Part shown: piece by piece, positions 46,405-55,307 of the stretch
How positions within the stretch are numbered: the first letter of the stretch is position 1
Layout: every line of letters begins with the position of its first letter
NCBI RefSeq assembly: GCF_011306175.1
Contig: NZ_CP049914.1
Coordinates: forward strand, 186,001-250,000
DNA from: Vibrio sp. HDW18
GTDB taxonomy: Bacteria; Pseudomonadota; Gammaproteobacteria; Enterobacterales; Vibrionaceae
Length of the DNA stretch: 64,000 bases
Direction: 5' to 3'
Position numbers and translations under genes: made by a program
The notes under the pieces: generated by a model
What the model saw: only the letters and a program-made list of their open reading frames with translations
Database searches by the model: none
What the model was told of the DNA's origin: nothing

Positions 46405-47346
46405 ATGAAAGAACGTGTGATTGTTTCGGTTTCCTCGATTCATGGAACCCAACATTTTCATTTGGATAAATTTTTTCGATTATTCCTTAAGAGCTTAGGT
46501 TATATCTTTTTGGTGAGTGTACTCGCGGTGGGCGGGGTTATTTATTATCTAAAGCACCAGATGGATTTTGCCAAACTCAAGCAGCAAGAATTAGAGACTC
46601 ATTCAATGTCATTGCTTGAGGAGATCTCTTCACTGCGTGAGTTAAAAGAGAGCCTAGAAAATGATTTGACGGTGCGTGAAGAGAAAATTCAGTTGGTTTC
46701 CGATCGATTGGGTGATTTAGAGAAAGTGCTCGGTGTGGATGAGAGTGGTGCCGAGCTGGAGTCGCGTTTGGATGCAGCCGCGATCACCTCTTCAGTACGT
46801 ACGCTGATGTTGACGCAAATTCCCAGTGGTTCACCAACGCCCGGCGCGCGGATTTCTTCTGGTTATGGTAAACGAGTCCATCCGGTGACCAAGGATGCCA
46901 AGTTGCACCGCGGGCAAGATTTCGCGGTCAATATCGGCACGCCAATTTATGCGCCTGCCGATGGGGTGGTTGAAGTGACCCGCGCCAGTAATGTTGGCTC
47001 CGGCAATTTTATTCGCTTACAGCACGCTTACGGTTTTAGTAGCTCTTATTCACATCTGCAGAAATTTGCGGTGAAAAGTGGTGAATTTGTGCAAAAAGGC
47101 GATTTATTAGGCTATTCCGGTAATAGTGGGCTTTCGTCTGGTCCACATTTACATTATGAAATTCGTTTTATCGGTCGTTCGTTAGACCCACGACCTTTTG
47201 TCGATTGGGGAGTGAATGATTTTGAAACCCTATTCACTAAAGTAAGAGGTATACGATGGGAATCTTTAGTAAACAAAGTCGAGCAAAGAGTCAGCTCTCA
47301 GCTACAACTCTCATCGCAAAAGGTAGCCATATCTCCGGAGAGTTGA
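46405..47346 (+). CDS. Membrane-anchored M23 (LytM) peptidoglycan peptidase
   Basis: This 313-residue protein has a transmembrane helix near residues 30-50 (YIFLVSVLAVGGVIYYL) and a periplasmic coiled coil (about 55-115). The C-terminal LytM domain carries zinc motifs HRGQD (HxxxD) and HLHYE (HxH). It should cut peptide cross-bridges or activate other hydrolases. Its 3' end overlaps the bactofilin gene by 91 bp in another frame. M23-bactofilin pairs are known to shape cells in other bacteria, where the bactofilin localises the peptidase (family knowledge). Confidence 0.85.
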   Translation: MKERVIVSVSSIHGTQHFHLDKFFRLFLKSLGYIFLVSVLAVGGVIYYLKHQMDFAKLKQQELETHSMSLLEEISSLRELKESLENDLTVREEKIQLVSDRLGDLEKVLGVDESGAELESRLDAAAITSSVRTLMLTQIPSGSPTPGARISSGYGKRVHPVTKDAKLHRGQDFAVNIGTPIYAPADGVVEVTRASNVGSGNFIRLQHAYGFSSSYSHLQKFAVKSGEFVQKGDLLGYSGNSGLSSGPHLHYEIRFIGRSLDPRPFVDWGVNDFETLFTKVRGIRWESLVNKVEQRVSSQLQLSSQKVAISPES

Positions 47347-47657
47347 AGATTGAGAGCAGTATTCAGATTGATGGTCTGGTGGAAGGCAAACTGCAGGTTG
47401 ATAAAATGCTGGTGATTAGCGAAAGCGGGGTGGTCTATGGCGAAATCTTTGCCGATCATCTGATCATCAATGGTCAATTTGAAGGGACGGGTCACGCTGC
47501 AAAAATTGAGATCCTAAACAAAGGGCGGGTTAACGGTACTTTGTTTAGTGATGATCTTAGTATTGAACATGGTGGTCGTTTTACCGGTAATACCCATGCG
47601 GCACCAGAGCATCAAGTAGTTGATTTTCAAGAGGCTAAAGCGGTCGCTGAAAGTTAA
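47256..47657 (+). CDS. Bactofilin
   Basis: This 133-residue bactofilin has a short N-tail, then beta-helix repeats: SHISGELKIESSIQIDGLVEGKLQ, VVYGEIFADHLIINGQFEGT and RVNGTLFSDDLSIEHGGRFTG. It polymerises without nucleotide. The ATG at 47256 lies within the M23 gene after AGAGGTATACG, so the two are translated from one mRNA. It likely scaffolds the membrane peptidase at a specific site (inference from homologous pairs). Confidence 0.88.
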   Translation: MGIFSKQSRAKSQLSATTLIAKGSHISGELKIESSIQIDGLVEGKLQVDKMLVISESGVVYGEIFADHLIINGQFEGTGHAAKIEILNKGRVNGTLFSDDLSIEHGGRFTGNTHAAPEHQVVDFQEAKAVAES

Positions 47658-47678
47658 GTTACCGCGGTGAGGGGAGTT

Positions 47679-47703
47679 AAAGAGAGGGATTTTCCCTCTC
47701 TTT
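47679..47703 (+). terminator. Terminator after bactofilin
   Basis: AAAGAGAGGGA / TCCCTCTCTTT perfect stem with a TTT loop. The trailing T-run is short. Confidence 0.65.
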
Positions 47704-47758
47704 GGGATGAGCGAATTAAGGTGCTTATCGCTATGTATGGCGATGGGTTTGCTGGAGC

Positions 47759-49462
47759 TTATAAACTCGCTTGATGCTGTGCAATAAGTGCTGCCATTTG
47801 TTGCTCTGCTCGTTGCTGAGCATTGGCAAAACTTTCGCTTGCAGCTAAGTGAGTGATCACTTCGTAATAACACTTAAGTTTAGGCTCGGTACCCGATGGG
47901 CGCACAATCACCCGAGCACCACCTTCCAGATGGTAGATCAGTACATCACTGGTTGGTAGGGTGATCGCTTCGCTTTTACCATCGGCAAAGGTGCGGCGCG
48001 CTTGTTTAAAATCTTCCACGATTAACACGTTACATCCGCCAATCTCGGTGGGTGGTGTAGCACGCAATTTATCACCGATGGGTGGCGAGTTAGGCGCCAG
48101 TGCTATGCTGCGCTGTGCGTTAAGGTGCAGACCATGCTGGCGATACAGCGCTTCCAGCTGATCCCATACCGTTTTACCCTGTGCGTTAAGCTCTGCGGCG
48201 AGTTGAGCAAAAGCGACCAGTGCTGAAAGGCCATCTTTATCCCATACACGGCTGCCAATGGTATAACCCAGCGCTTCTTCATAGGCGAACAGAAATTGCT
48301 GCTGTTCGGTTTGCTGTTGCATTGCCACGTTGGTTAGCCATTTAAAACCGGTTAAGGTCTGATAGTAATGTGCACCATGTGCTGCGGCGATTTTACTCAG
48401 CAGGCTGGAAGAGACGATCGTGTTACCGACTAATTGGCGGTCAGCATCGGTTTGTGATAGCAGGTAGTGACCAAACAGTGAACCCACTTGATCGCCAGTC
48501 AGCATTTGGTATTCACCATCGGCTTTACGAGCCGCTACGGCAAAGCGATCTGCATCGGGATCATTGGCACAGGCAAGCTGAGCGCCAGTTTGCTTGGCGA
48601 GTGCTATCACCATATCCATCGCGCCCGCTTCCTCAGGGTTGGGAAAATTAACGGTAGGGAAGGTGCCATCTGGCTCGCGCTGCTCTGATACGCTGTGGAC
48701 ATCGGTAAAGCCAGCATCCGCCAGTAAGGTTTGTGCCATTTTTGCTCCGACGCCGTGCATTGCAGTGTAAGCTAAGCTCAGTGCTTGCGGCTGGGTATGG
48801 TGCTGCAGCAATGGGCTTGCACCAATGGTATTACGGTAGGTTTGGTAATACTCATCGCGCAGCCAATGCAGCAGCCCTTGTTGCTCTGCCTGTTCAAGAA
48901 CGAGATAAGGAATTGCTTGTTGCGCAGCTTGGTTGATACAAGCGGCAATCCCAGCATCGTGGGGCGGAATAATTTGCGCGCCATTTTCCCAATACACTTT
49001 AAAGCCGTTGTACTCTGGCGGGTTGTGGCTGGCGGTTACCACCACTGCGGCGGCAGCGTTGAAATAACGTACACCGAACGCCACAATAGGGGTCGCAGCC
49101 ACTTGGTGAGTCAGATAAGTCTTGATGCCAAGGGAAGTGAGCACGCTGGCGGTATCGTGCGCAAATTGTCGAGAATCGAGCCGGCCATCATAGCCGATCA
49201 CCACCCCGCGCCGCTGCGCGTCTGGTACTTGAGCCAGCAGATAATGCCCGAGTCCGGCGGAGGTTTCTTGAATGACCAAACGGTTCATCCGATTTGGACC
49301 ACAGCCCACTTTGCCGCGTAGTCCGGCGGTGCCAAATTCTAGCCGAGCTTGAAAGCGTTCGGCAATTTGTGTTTCCTGCTGAGCATCGATCAACTGTTGC
49401 AGTTCATGACGGGTCTTTGGATCGGGATCTTTGGCCAACCACTGGGTGACGATTAAATTCAT
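47759..49462 (-). CDS. Phosphohexomutase (phosphoglucomutase/phosphomannomutase family)
   Basis: This 567-residue alpha-D-phosphohexomutase has catalytic serine motif TASHNPPEYNGFK, metal loop DPDADR and sugar loop region FAYEEALGYTIGSRV. The phosphate-binding C-terminal motif is RPSGTEPKLKCY. Length and the FGTAGLRG N-terminus indicate the PGM2/YhxB-like branch. It interconverts hexose-1- and -6-phosphates, possibly also phosphoribose. With MalP it could pass glucose-1-phosphate to glycolysis, although it is not in the mal operon (inference). Confidence 0.88.
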   Translation of the reverse strand: MNLIVTQWLAKDPDPKTRHELQQLIDAQQETQIAERFQARLEFGTAGLRGKVGCGPNRMNRLVIQETSAGLGHYLLAQVPDAQRRGVVIGYDGRLDSRQFAHDTASVLTSLGIKTYLTHQVAATPIVAFGVRYFNAAAAVVVTASHNPPEYNGFKVYWENGAQIIPPHDAGIAACINQAAQQAIPYLVLEQAEQQGLLHWLRDEYYQTYRNTIGASPLLQHHTQPQALSLAYTAMHGVGAKMAQTLLADAGFTDVHSVSEQREPDGTFPTVNFPNPEEAGAMDMVIALAKQTGAQLACANDPDADRFAVAARKADGEYQMLTGDQVGSLFGHYLLSQTDADRQLVGNTIVSSSLLSKIAAAHGAHYYQTLTGFKWLTNVAMQQQTEQQQFLFAYEEALGYTIGSRVWDKDGLSALVAFAQLAAELNAQGKTVWDQLEALYRQHGLHLNAQRSIALAPNSPPIGDKLRATPPTEIGGCNVLIVEDFKQARRTFADGKSEAITLPTSDVLIYHLEGGARVIVRPSGTEPKLKCYYEVITHLAASESFANAQQRAEQQMAALIAQHQASL

Positions 49463-49782
49463 GGTGTCTCTTCTCGGTATTGAGCTGTGAAGTTGCAGTT
49501 TATGTAATCTCTATGCTCTAAAACATCGCCGCAATCGCTAAACTGGACTTGTTGGCATATTGCTATTGAGAGTTTAGCCGATGATAAGTTGATGAGTGTA
49601 ATTTATTTTTTACATAGAGGCTGGTTGATAAAGAAAAGCAAAATCTTGCCTTTGTTTTAAAATAGTGCTTGCGATATTGTGTTGGTGTCGATAAGTTACT
49701 CAAACAAACGATAGATGCAGTGATTATCAAGGCTACAGGCATCGAGCTGACTAGCCAGAATAAAGTTAAGGATGATGTAAAG
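49463..49782. promoter_or_regulatory. Control region of the DAHP synthase gene
   Basis: This 320-bp divergent gap contains a TyrR box (49597-49614). An in-frame TTG at 49669 would lengthen aroG by 38 residues, but no gene beyond that extension is likely. Nothing else was recognised. Confidence 0.5.
49597..49614. promoter_or_regulatory. TyrR box
   Basis: TGTAATTTATTTTTTACA matches the consensus TGTAAA-N6-TTTACA with one mismatch. It lies about 170 bp upstream of the aroG start. Confidence 0.65.
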
Positions 49783-50835
49783 ATGTTGCAAACCGATGAT
49801 GTAAAAATTAAAAAAATCAAACAATTACTACCGCCGATTGCGGTATTGGAAAAATTTCCCGCTACCGAGACTGCAGCGTCTACTACATTTCAAGCGCGCA
49901 ATGCGATTCACAACATGTTGCAAAATCAAGATGATCGCCTGTTAGTGGTGATTGGTCCTTGTTCGATACATGATCCTAAAGCGGCGATGGAATATGGCCA
50001 GCGTTTAAAAGTATTGCGTGATGAGCTCAGCGAACAGCTAGAAATTGTCATGCGAGTCTATTTTGAAAAGCCACGCACCACAGTAGGTTGGAAAGGCTTA
50101 ATCAATGATCCGTATCTTAATGATACCTATGAAATTAATCATGGTTTGCGTATGGCACGTAAACTGTTACTTGATCTGACCGATATCGGTATGCCCACCG
50201 CCAGTGAGTTTCTCGATATGATCACTCCACAATACGTGGCGGATTTGATCAGTTGGGGCGCAATTGGCGCACGCACCACGGAGTCGCAAGTACACCGAGA
50301 ATTAGCTTCAGGGTTGTCATGTCCAGTTGGTTTTAAAAACGGTACCGATGGCAACATCAAAATCGCATCGGATGCGATCCGATCTGCTGGTGCGTCACAC
50401 CACTTCTTATCGGTTACTAAATTTGGCCACTCGGCGATTGTTGAAACCGCAGGTAACCCTGATTGCCACATTATTTTGCGTGGTGGTAAACAGCCAAACT
50501 ATAGTGCGGAGCATGTCAACAATATTAAACAAGAGCTGGAAGTCGCTGGCTTACCACAAAAAGTGATGATTGATTTTAGCCATGCCAACAGCTCTAAGCA
50601 GTATCAGCGGCAAATGGTGGTGGCACAAGATGTGGCGGCGCAGATTGCCCAAGGTGAACATGCCATTTTTGGGGTGATGATTGAATCGCACTTGGTGGAA
50701 GGTCGTCAAGATTTGACCCCTGAGGGGTGTTTGACTTACGGTCAATCGATCACCGATGCCTGCATTGGTTGGCCAGAGACTGAAACGGTGTTGCGTCAAT
50801 TGGCTGCCGCAGTGGCCACTCGTCGCCAAGCCTAA
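49783..50835 (+). CDS. aroG: 3-deoxy-7-phosphoheptulonate (DAHP) synthase, Phe-sensitive type
   Basis: Starting at ATG 49783 the protein is 350 residues, the length of E. coli AroG. Nearly all class I alpha motifs agree with AroG: LLVVIGPCSIHD, PRTTVGWKGL, GAIGARTTESQVHRELASGL, GFKNGTDG and DFSHANSSKQ. It condenses PEP with erythrose 4-phosphate to start the shikimate pathway. Overall similarity is closest to the phenylalanine-inhibited form, though the feedback pocket cannot be verified by eye. AAGGA lies 10 bp before the start. The upstream TyrR box predicts aromatic-amino-acid control. Confidence 0.92.
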   Translation: MLQTDDVKIKKIKQLLPPIAVLEKFPATETAASTTFQARNAIHNMLQNQDDRLLVVIGPCSIHDPKAAMEYGQRLKVLRDELSEQLEIVMRVYFEKPRTTVGWKGLINDPYLNDTYEINHGLRMARKLLLDLTDIGMPTASEFLDMITPQYVADLISWGAIGARTTESQVHRELASGLSCPVGFKNGTDGNIKIASDAIRSAGASHHFLSVTKFGHSAIVETAGNPDCHIILRGGKQPNYSAEHVNNIKQELEVAGLPQKVMIDFSHANSSKQYQRQMVVAQDVAAQIAQGEHAIFGVMIESHLVEGRQDLTPEGCLTYGQSITDACIGWPETETVLRQLAAAVATRRQA

Positions 50836-50961
50836 GCCGCGCATTAGATCAATAATCGGAACGCGGGACTATCCAGATGGTTATCCCAAGTTCCGGTTAA
50901 CGATACCTCACTCATACCAATCAAGTTCAATAGTTCAAACCATGTCTTGATGGTGATCTCA

Positions 50962-51474
50962 TTACCATTCAATGGTGATAGGCGTTCCCGGCTTAACTAC
51001 GCTTAGAAACTCATCCATTTCTTGATTGGTCAGGGCAATGCAGCCATTGGTCCAGTCAAAGCTTTGTATGAAAGCGGGATCTCTGGCATCGCCATTTTTC
51101 AAACCATGAATTTTAATATCTCCGCCAGGGTCAATACCGCGTAATTGGGCTTGCACCAAATCTTGTTGATTCGGATAACTAATGTGTATCGAGCGATAAA
51201 AACTCGATTCTTCGATAATGAAATCCAAAAAATAGTTGCCTTCCGGTGTGCGTTGATCACCTTCTTGTTGCTTATGACCGTGCGGCTTTTGACCCAGTGC
51301 GATCCGATATTCACGGATCACTTCGCCATTTTGCAGTAGATACATACGCCGTTTCGATTTATCGACGTGCACTAAGTCAATTTCAACCAAGTCAATTTTA
51401 ACCAAGTCAACGGCAGCTAAGCAGACATTGGCTAGCATCAGTAGGGTTAACCATGCAGTACACAAAAAACGCAT
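50962..51474 (-). CDS. L,D-transpeptidase (YkuD/YafK-like)
   Basis: This 170-residue exported protein has signal peptide MRFLCTAWLTLLMLANVCLA. The YkuD catalytic domain contains RMYLLQNGEVIREYRIALG, IKIHGLKNG and the active-site cysteine in DWTNGCIALTN. Members cross-link peptidoglycan or attach lipoproteins by L,D-transpeptidation, and YafK-type members cleave peptidoglycan-lipoprotein links. It also carries a short direct repeat VDLVKIDLVEIDLVHVDK between signal and domain. Confidence 0.83.
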   Translation of the reverse strand: MRFLCTAWLTLLMLANVCLAAVDLVKIDLVEIDLVHVDKSKRRMYLLQNGEVIREYRIALGQKPHGHKQQEGDQRTPEGNYFLDFIIEESSFYRSIHISYPNQQDLVQAQLRGIDPGGDIKIHGLKNGDARDPAFIQSFDWTNGCIALTNQEMDEFLSVVKPGTPITIEW

Positions 51475-51724
51475 AAAATGTCCATATTAAATGTCATTGG
51501 CACGAAGCAGAGCGTGGCTCAATAATGAGAAATTTTTTAAAAAGTTTGGTTCATCATGGGTATAAATGGAAACAACTTCGCAAAAATGCTGCTTGTGCCG
51601 AGGATGTGTTTCATTATTAACCAAAAATGCGGCGCACTTAACAGCCGGTTAGATCGCCAATTGCTTGCCCGATAAAGAATCGGCGATTATCCACAATAAA
51701 ACTATTATCAATGTCAGGCTGCGC
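51475..51724. promoter_or_regulatory. Divergent L,D-transpeptidase / GGDEF-protein region
   Basis: 250-bp gap. Nothing beyond AT-rich promoter-like sequence was recognised. Confidence 0.3.
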
Positions 51725-53848
51725 ATGTTTTCTCAAACTTTATTGAAAAGAGTGACCTCAAGTCGAAATTATCGAATGTTGGCAGAGACGAGTTTCGAAT
51801 ATTTAATCACTTATTTACAGTCACAAGCGGCGGCCATTGTGCGCGCACCATCACAATTTTCCACGGCAGAAGTTCTGTTCTTCGATGGCGATTTTGTCGG
51901 GCTAGAAGATTATCCGGAAGTCTTTTGGGTATGGGCGGCCCAATTTGATACCTCTGACGGTGTGATCCCTTTTGCGATCAATACCTGTCGTTGGGATTAT
52001 CTGCCGATTATGGGTGGTGAATCTTTTATTTTGATGCTCGATAACCACCCACAACATCGTACTTATTTGATCATTCAAGCGGTGTGCGTAGAGCAAGTGC
52101 ATTTGTGCACTCAATCTGGAGAACTGGATTTTTTGCAGTTGATCGCGTCCAAATGGCAGTGTTTACGTGCTGAAATTGAGGCATCCAAAGAGTTTAAACA
52201 TCGTGATTTGCGTGAAGCCAAGTATTTGAGCGAGATACGTCAGCGTGAACAGTTTATTGATAATATGAAACTGGTTCATCAAGTGGCAGTCGAGCTGTCC
52301 AACCCAGCCAGTTTGGATGAATTGCACCGAGCTGCGGTGGAAGCAATGCGCAATCGGCTCGGTTTTGATCGCGCGGCATTTTTACTGCTCGATTTGAAAA
52401 AGCGTTGTTTCAGTGGGACTTATGGTACCGATGAATCCGGCAACACGATTGACGAGCATCATACTCAATACGACTTACATCAAGTTGAGCGCCAATATCT
52501 TGAAGCGTTATCCAATGACGAATGTAACTTAATGGTCGTTGAGGCCGCCCCGTTGTATACCGCAGGTCAGGTAGTTGGCCAAGGGTGGAATGGAATGCTG
52601 ATCTTACGTGACGGTAATGAAACCATTGGTTGGATAGCAATTGATAACTATATTCATCGGCAACCGATCACCGAATACCAAAAACAGATGCTGGAATCGT
52701 TCGGTTCACTGTTGGCGCAAATCTATATTCGTATGCGTCAAGAGCAAAATGTGCGGATGCTGCATGCCAGTATGGTTGAGCTTTCCCGCTGTATGACAGT
52801 CAGTCAAGTGTGTAAATCCGCAGTCAACTTTGCGATTAATCGAATGGGCATTGACCGCATGGCGGTCTTTTTGACCGATGAAGCTTGCTCATACCTACAA
52901 GGAACGTGGGGCACTGATATGCAAGGCAACATCGTGGATGAATCGTATTTTCGAGGATCAACCCATGAAAATCATGTGGTTGATCTGGCTAAACTCCATC
53001 CTAATCAAGTGGTGTTTAAAGAGAGTGTGCCAATTTACCATGATTGTAAGATAGTCGGGTATGGTTGGACGGCAATGACTATGTTGACCGATAAAGGTAC
53101 ACCGATCGCTTTCATTTCGGTGGATAATTTGATCCGCCGCACAGTGCTGACTTCCCAATTGCGTGAAGTGATTCGAATGTTTGCTTCAAACTTGACCGAG
53201 GTTTTGATGCGAGCGAAAGCGCAAGAAGCGATCTCGGTTCTTAATGCAACCTTGGAGCTTGAGGTACGTAATCGCACTCGTGATTTACATAAGGCCAATC
53301 AGCAGCTGGATCTTATGGCCAAATTGGATCCTCTGACACGCTTAGGTAACCGACGCATGCTAGAGCATTTGCTGGAACAAACCTGTGAGCAAGCGACAAG
53401 CGAAGCGGTCAATTATGGGGTGATTTTGCTCGATCTGGATCACTTTGGGCTATTCAATAATTGTTATGGTCATTTGGAAGGTGATATCGCGCTGATGCGG
53501 ATTGGCAATATCTTAAGTCAACATGCCCAGTCTGAGCATGAGCTATTTTGTCGGATTGGAGGTGAGGAATTTTTGCTACTGACTACTCATAGTAATGCTG
53601 ATGAAATTCAATCGCTTGCTGAAAAAATTCGGCATGATATTGAAGCTGAGCATATTCCACATCAGCAAAATCCCGCCGGTAAAGTACTCACGGTGTCAAT
53701 TGGTTATGCGGTATCACGTTACAAACCTCGTGAGATACAGTTTGATCGGCTGTACGCCGAAGCGGACAAAGCCTTGTATCAAGCTAAAAGCCAGGGACGC
53801 AATCAGATAGTGGGAGTGATGGTTGAAAATGTTGATCCAATGGCGTAG
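51725..53848 (+). CDS. GAF-GAF-GGDEF diguanylate cyclase
   Basis: ATG 51725 is preferred over a TTG 20 codons earlier. The 707-residue soluble protein has an N-terminal unidentified domain (~1-175). Two tandem GAF-like domains follow at about 195-350 and 365-520, each with an FxRxxFxLTD-like core (GFDRAAFLLLDLKKRC; GIDRMAVFLTDEACS). A short coiled coil and a GGDEF domain at about 550-700 end it. The active-site motif is GGEEF with metal aspartates LDLDHF, so the cyclase looks active. The product-inhibition site (RxxD) is replaced by SEHE. It would make c-di-GMP in response to a ligand bound by GAF. Confidence 0.86.
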   Translation: MFSQTLLKRVTSSRNYRMLAETSFEYLITYLQSQAAAIVRAPSQFSTAEVLFFDGDFVGLEDYPEVFWVWAAQFDTSDGVIPFAINTCRWDYLPIMGGESFILMLDNHPQHRTYLIIQAVCVEQVHLCTQSGELDFLQLIASKWQCLRAEIEASKEFKHRDLREAKYLSEIRQREQFIDNMKLVHQVAVELSNPASLDELHRAAVEAMRNRLGFDRAAFLLLDLKKRCFSGTYGTDESGNTIDEHHTQYDLHQVERQYLEALSNDECNLMVVEAAPLYTAGQVVGQGWNGMLILRDGNETIGWIAIDNYIHRQPITEYQKQMLESFGSLLAQIYIRMRQEQNVRMLHASMVELSRCMTVSQVCKSAVNFAINRMGIDRMAVFLTDEACSYLQGTWGTDMQGNIVDESYFRGSTHENHVVDLAKLHPNQVVFKESVPIYHDCKIVGYGWTAMTMLTDKGTPIAFISVDNLIRRTVLTSQLREVIRMFASNLTEVLMRAKAQEAISVLNATLELEVRNRTRDLHKANQQLDLMAKLDPLTRLGNRRMLEHLLEQTCEQATSEAVNYGVILLDLDHFGLFNNCYGHLEGDIALMRIGNILSQHAQSEHELFCRIGGEEFLLLTTHSNADEIQSLAEKIRHDIEAEHIPHQQNPAGKVLTVSIGYAVSRYKPREIQFDRLYAEADKALYQAKSQGRNQIVGVMVENVDPMA

Positions 53849-54102
53849 CAAAAGTAGCCTTATTCAATAAATTTCTCATCACGCAGTAAATTATACAAAT
53901 AAGTGTAGCGTTTCGGTGAAATCGGTGTATAGTTCATCTCGGCTCTTAGGTAAGAGTTGTTAATGTTAAATTCAGTGAAAGTTCTATCTCAGATCGTTAT
54001 CGATATCTCGTTAAACCTGCGTCAACTTTGTCTTGATATACCATTCAATAGCTTTCGTTATCAGCCAAATAAACTCATAGCAAATATATATTAGAGGTTA
54101 CT
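53849..54102 (+). other. Long 5' leader of the cold-shock gene
   Basis: The 254-bp AT-rich gap probably holds the cspA promoter and a long structured leader, as in other cold-shock mRNAs, where it acts as a thermosensor. No specific cold-shock box was identified. Confidence 0.4.
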
Positions 54103-54315
54103 ATGTCTCAGAAAATGACTGGTTCAGTAAAATGGTTCAACGAAACTAAAGGTTTTGGTTTCATTTCTCAAGACAACGGTGGTCAAGATGTGTTCGTACA
54201 CTTCAAATCTATCGTTTCTGAAGGCTTCAAAACTCTGGCTGAAGGTCAGCGTGTAAGCTTCATCGTTGAGCAAGGCAAAAAAGGCCCACAAGCTGCTCAA
54301 GTAACTGCGCTGTAA
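54103..54315 (+). CDS. cspA: Cold-shock protein CspA family
   Basis: This 70-residue single cold-shock domain has RNA-binding motifs [13 protein letters not shown] (RNP1) and DVFVHF (RNP2). It is an RNA chaperone for low-temperature translation. It follows SD GAGG near 54092-54096 and ends in a strong terminator. Confidence 0.95.
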   Translation: MSQKMTGSVKWFNETKGFGFISQDNGGQDVFVHFKSIVSEGFKTLAEGQRVSFIVEQGKKGPQAAQVTAL

Positions 54316-54334
54316 TTAGCACAGAATAAATTTT

Positions 54335-54366
54335 AAAGGGGCGTGGTGTAAACCACGCCCCTTTTT
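54335..54366 (+). terminator. cspA terminator
   Basis: AAAGGGGCGTGGT / ACCACGCCCCTTTTT, a long GC-rich stem with a T-tract. Confidence 0.92.
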
Positions 54367-54450
54367 GCATTTCATCTCTTATGTAACGGATAGTCACTTA
54401 CTGGCCACCAGCGATAAAGTGGTTGTTAACTATCACCATCCACTAGCCTC

Positions 54451-55167
54451 TTAATCAGATAGATAATATTCGACGGTGGTGACGACGCGGATATTTTTGA
54501 TGTATGGGGTATTGTTATCCCGATCGGTAATCGAAAATTGACCTTGTGATGCAGTTTTGATCTTACCTAACGTGCTTTGAGAATCTTTGGCAAACTTTTG
54601 AGCAACTTCGCGAGCTTGCTTAGTCGCTTGTTCAATCATATCGGGCTTAATTTCATTCAGTGCTGAGAAACTAAATTCAACCCGATTGTTATAAGGATCT
54701 TGGTTAAATACCACTCCCTGTTTGCCTAGTTGACCAATATCGCTGACGATGTTGCGTACTTTTTCAACTTGCTTACTGTAAACGGTGATCGTTTGAGTGG
54801 CTAAATAACGAAACTCGGCGCGATCTTCAGCATATTGCTGGGCTTTTTTATCGATCACAGCGGGTGCAGAAAGAGAGATCGCATTACGGTCGATGCCTTG
54901 TTGCACTAAATATTGAGTGATGAGCTGAGTTTGTTGATCGACGGTGTCAAACAGTGTCGCTAGCTGATTATCAGCCACACTAAACTGAATTGGCCAAATC
55001 ACGGTATCGGCCAACACTTCACGTTCCGAAAGCCCTTTGACCGTGACTACTCGTTCATATTCTTTAAATTTAACCGCCATTTGTTGCACCAAGAAGCCAA
55101 GCGTGGCTAGCCCGATGATCAGGCTTAGGCCAAGTACACTCGCTGCTTTGGTATTGATATTGGTCAT
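54451..55167 (-). CDS. SIMPL-domain (DUF541) protein
   Basis: This 238-residue protein has an N-terminal membrane anchor or uncleaved signal (VLGLSLIIGLATLGFLV) followed by a SIMPL domain: VTVKGLSEREVLADTVIWPI, TITVYSKQVEKVRNIVSDI, ATKQAREVAQKFAKDS. E. coli YggE is of this family, linked to oxidative stress; biochemistry is unknown. SD GGAGGA is excellent, 4 bp before ATG 55167. Confidence 0.82.
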   Translation of the reverse strand: MTNINTKAASVLGLSLIIGLATLGFLVQQMAVKFKEYERVVTVKGLSEREVLADTVIWPIQFSVADNQLATLFDTVDQQTQLITQYLVQQGIDRNAISLSAPAVIDKKAQQYAEDRAEFRYLATQTITVYSKQVEKVRNIVSDIGQLGKQGVVFNQDPYNNRVEFSFSALNEIKPDMIEQATKQAREVAQKFAKDSQSTLGKIKTASQGQFSITDRDNNTPYIKNIRVVTTVEYYLSD

Positions 55168-55307
55168 GCTTTCCTCCGAGTGATGTTCTGTTGTCCACGG
55201 ACTGCTGCTGGTCGTGGCACGATGGATTCACCTGAGTATAGCAGCCTAACCGCCAGCATGGTCGCTAAGCGGTAGGTCGTTAGGTTAGGCCGTTAGCCAG
55301 CGCGTTT

